Position numbers and translations under genes: made by a program
Origin: Kribbella sp. VKM Ac-2568
Lineage (GTDB): Bacteria; Actinomycetota; Actinomycetes; Propionibacteriales; Kribbellaceae
Direction of reading: 5' to 3'
Assembly (NCBI RefSeq): GCF_004345365.1
Contig: NZ_SLVF01000001.1
Location: 248,001-312,000 of the forward strand
Length of the DNA stretch: 64,000 nt
Shown: piece after piece, positions 62,663-64,000 of the stretch
Layout of the letters: the number at the start of each line of letters is the position of its first letter
How positions within the stretch are numbered: the first letter of the stretch is position 1
Notes under the pieces: model-generated
The model's input: only the letters and a program-made list of their open reading frames with translations
Database searches by the model: none
Told to the model about the DNA's origin: nothing

Positions 62663-62747
62663 CCCGTGCGGGAGAGACCCGGGCTCGAACCGGGCGCCGT
62701 AGGAGCAACTCTCCCCAAGAATCTCTCAGGCACCTTCACCGCACGGG
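62663..62747 (+). promoter_or_regulatory. Glycine riboswitch (single aptamer)
   Basis: P1 pairs CCCGTGCGG (62663-62671) with CCGCACGGG (62739-62747). Inside are the conserved blocks GGGAGAGACC, GCCGTAGGAGCAAC and CTCTCAGGCACC, the hallmark of the gcvT-type glycine aptamer. A short G/C hairpin (GGGC-AGCA-GCCC at 62763-62774) downstream may belong to the expression platform. Only one full aptamer is visible, 82 nt before the serine ammonia-lyase start. Confidence 0.9.
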
Positions 62748-62828
62748 CGAGGCACCTCTGAAGGGCAGCAGCCCAACAGAGCGGGGAGGCTAACCAATCG
62801 GTCAACGACGACCGGAAGGAACCTCCAC

Positions 62829-64000
62829 ATGGCGATCAGTGTTTTCGATCTGTTCAGCATCGGGATCGGCCCGTCGAGCTCCCACACCGTGGGGCCGATG
62901 CGAGCCGCCCGCACCTTCGCTCTCGGCCTGGCCGACGACGGCCTGCTGGACCGTACGACGGCCGTCGAGTCCCAGTTGTTCGGCTCGCTCGGCGCGACCG
63001 GTCACGGGCACGGCAGCAACAAGGCGGTCATCCTCGGCCTCGAGGGGGAGGACCCCGAGACGGTCGACACCCGCTCGGTCGACAGCCGGGTCGCCGCGAT
63101 CCGCGAGGCCGGCAGGCTGCGGCTCGCCGGACGGCACGAGATCGCCTTCGACGAGAACACCCAGCTCGTCATGCACCGGCGCAAGGCGCTGCCGTACCAC
63201 CCGAACGGGATGACGTTCGTCGCCCGCGCGGCCGACGGTTCCTGTCTGCGCGAGCGGACGTACTACTCGGTCGGCGGCGGGTTCGTGGTCGACGAGAACG
63301 CCGCGGCCGGGGACCGGATCGTGCAGGACCGGACACCGCTCAAGTACCCGTTCCTGTCCGGCGCCGAGCTGCTCGACCGGTGCCGCGAGTCACAGCTGCC
63401 GATCAGCGAGGTGATGCTCGCGAACGAGCTGGCCTGGCGGACCGAGCCGGAGATCCGGGCCGGCCTGCTGCACATCTGGCAGGTGATGCAGAACTGCGTC
63501 GACGAAGGGTGTGAGACCGAGGGCACGCTGCCGGGCGGCCTGAAGGTGCCGCGCCGCGCGCACTCGCTGCACCAGAAGCTGTGCAGCGACAAGTGGTCGG
63601 TGGACCCGCTGAAGGTGATGGACTGGGTCAACCTGTTCGCGCTCGCGGTGAACGAGCAGAACGCCTCCGGTGGCCGGATCGTCACCGCGCCGACGAACGG
63701 TGCCGCGGGCATCATTCCCGCGGTGCTGCACTACTACCGCCGGTTCGTGCCCGGCGCGACCGAGGACGGCGTCGTCCGGTTCCTGCTCGCGGCCGCGGCG
63801 ATCGGCGTGCTCTACAAGGAGAACGCGTCGATCTCCGGTGCCGAGGTCGGCTGCCAGGGCGAGGTCGGCTCGGCCTGCTCGATGGCCGCGGCCGGCCTGT
63901 GCGAGGTGCTGGGCGGGACTCCGGAGCAGGTCGAGAACGCCGCCGAGATCGCGATGGAGCACAACCTCGGGCTGACCTGCGACCCGGTCGGCGGGCTGGT
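62829..64000 (+). CDS. sdaA: L-serine ammonia-lyase, 3' end beyond window
   Basis: The first 390 residues of the iron-sulfur L-serine deaminase, converting L-serine to pyruvate and ammonia. Visible: [66 protein letters not shown] and [20 protein letters not shown], where Cys ligate the catalytic [4Fe-4S] cluster. The last part of the protein (usually about 455-460 aa) lies outside the window. AAGGA precedes ATG 62829. A glycine riboswitch controls the leader: excess glycine, interconverted with serine by glycine hydroxymethyltransferase, would turn the gene on. Confidence 0.93.
   Translation, partial: MAISVFDLFSIGIGPSSSHTVGPMRAARTFALGLADDGLLDRTTAVESQLFGSLGATGHGHGSNKAVILGLEGEDPETVDTRSVDSRVAAIREAGRLRLAGRHEIAFDENTQLVMHRRKALPYHPNGMTFVARAADGSCLRERTYYSVGGGFVVDENAAAGDRIVQDRTPLKYPFLSGAELLDRCRESQLPISEVMLANELAWRTEPEIRAGLLHIWQVMQNCVDEGCETEGTLPGGLKVPRRAHSLHQKLCSDKWSVDPLKVMDWVNLFALAVNEQNASGGRIVTAPTNGAAGIIPAVLHYYRRFVPGATEDGVVRFLLAAAAIGVLYKENASISGAEVGCQGEVGSACSMAAAGLCEVLGGTPEQVENAAEIAMEHNLGLTCDPVGGL

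Noticed and set aside
62748..62800. A second glycine aptamer in tandem
   Set aside because: GAGGCACCTCTGAAGG resembles a fragment of the core, but the P1 pairing and GGAGAG block are absent, so only one aptamer is supported.

Overview
The window is high-GC actinobacterial DNA with many GTG starts, GAGGAG-type ribosome binding sites and translationally coupled (ATGA or GTGA) operons. The gene mix (MprAB-like and other OmpR-type two-component systems, a class F sortase, ANTAR and XRE-cupin regulators, a heparinase II/III family enzyme, DUF1800/DUF1501) and the frequent GTAC-containing intergenic runs suggest Kribbella or a close Propionibacteriales relative. This is an inference from composition and families; no search was run.

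Region 1 (1-15.2 kb) looks like an old integration zone. Intact genes: a RibD-like reductase, two S51 peptidases, an AT-richer MazG-like gene, a thioredoxin-fold lipoprotein, an MprAB-like two-component system with a secreted repeat protein, a MetE-like protein, a phytase-like esterase and a GNAT. Between them lie wrecks: a frameshifted membrane protein, an ANTAR gene with an internal stop, a tRNA-Thr 3' fragment abutting a 5'-truncated tyrosine recombinase, a second frameshifted recombinase, a JAB-domain remnant, a frameshifted DUF6881-like gene and a uridine kinase without its P-loop.

Region 2 (15.4-31.5 kb) is mostly single genes: an esterase lipoprotein, a UvrA-like ABC protein, an AraC/VOC pair, GNAT and ComB-like genes, a heparinase-like enzyme, several VOC proteins, an alpha/beta hydrolase, a DinB-like protein, an MmcQ/YjbR-like protein coupled to a 2-hydroxyacid dehydrogenase, CorA and a Z-prenyl transferase.

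Region 3 (31.5-48.7 kb) holds an Lrp-type regulator divergent from a three-gene 2-oxoacid dehydrogenase operon, a TetR regulator, a (TPSE)n cell-wall protein with a class F sortase, a divergent MFS/MarR pair, MerR, the DUF1800-DUF1501 pair, a second two-component system, a DUF3099-like micro-gene, a cation diffusion facilitator and an XRE-cupin regulator.

Region 4 (48.7-64 kb) is the most coherent system: a four-gene coupled operon predicted to catabolise trans-4-hydroxy-L-proline (DadA-like subunit, a fused [2Fe-2S]/FAD subunit, an HPC deaminase-like DapA-family protein, and a two-Cys 4-hydroxyproline epimerase). It has a recognisable promoter and an operator palindrome over the predicted start site. 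A fused hydantoinase/5-oxoprolinase, a Xaa-Pro aminopeptidase, a secreted S33 peptidase and a glycine-riboswitch-controlled serine ammonia-lyase follow, so imino-acid and peptide use is concentrated here.
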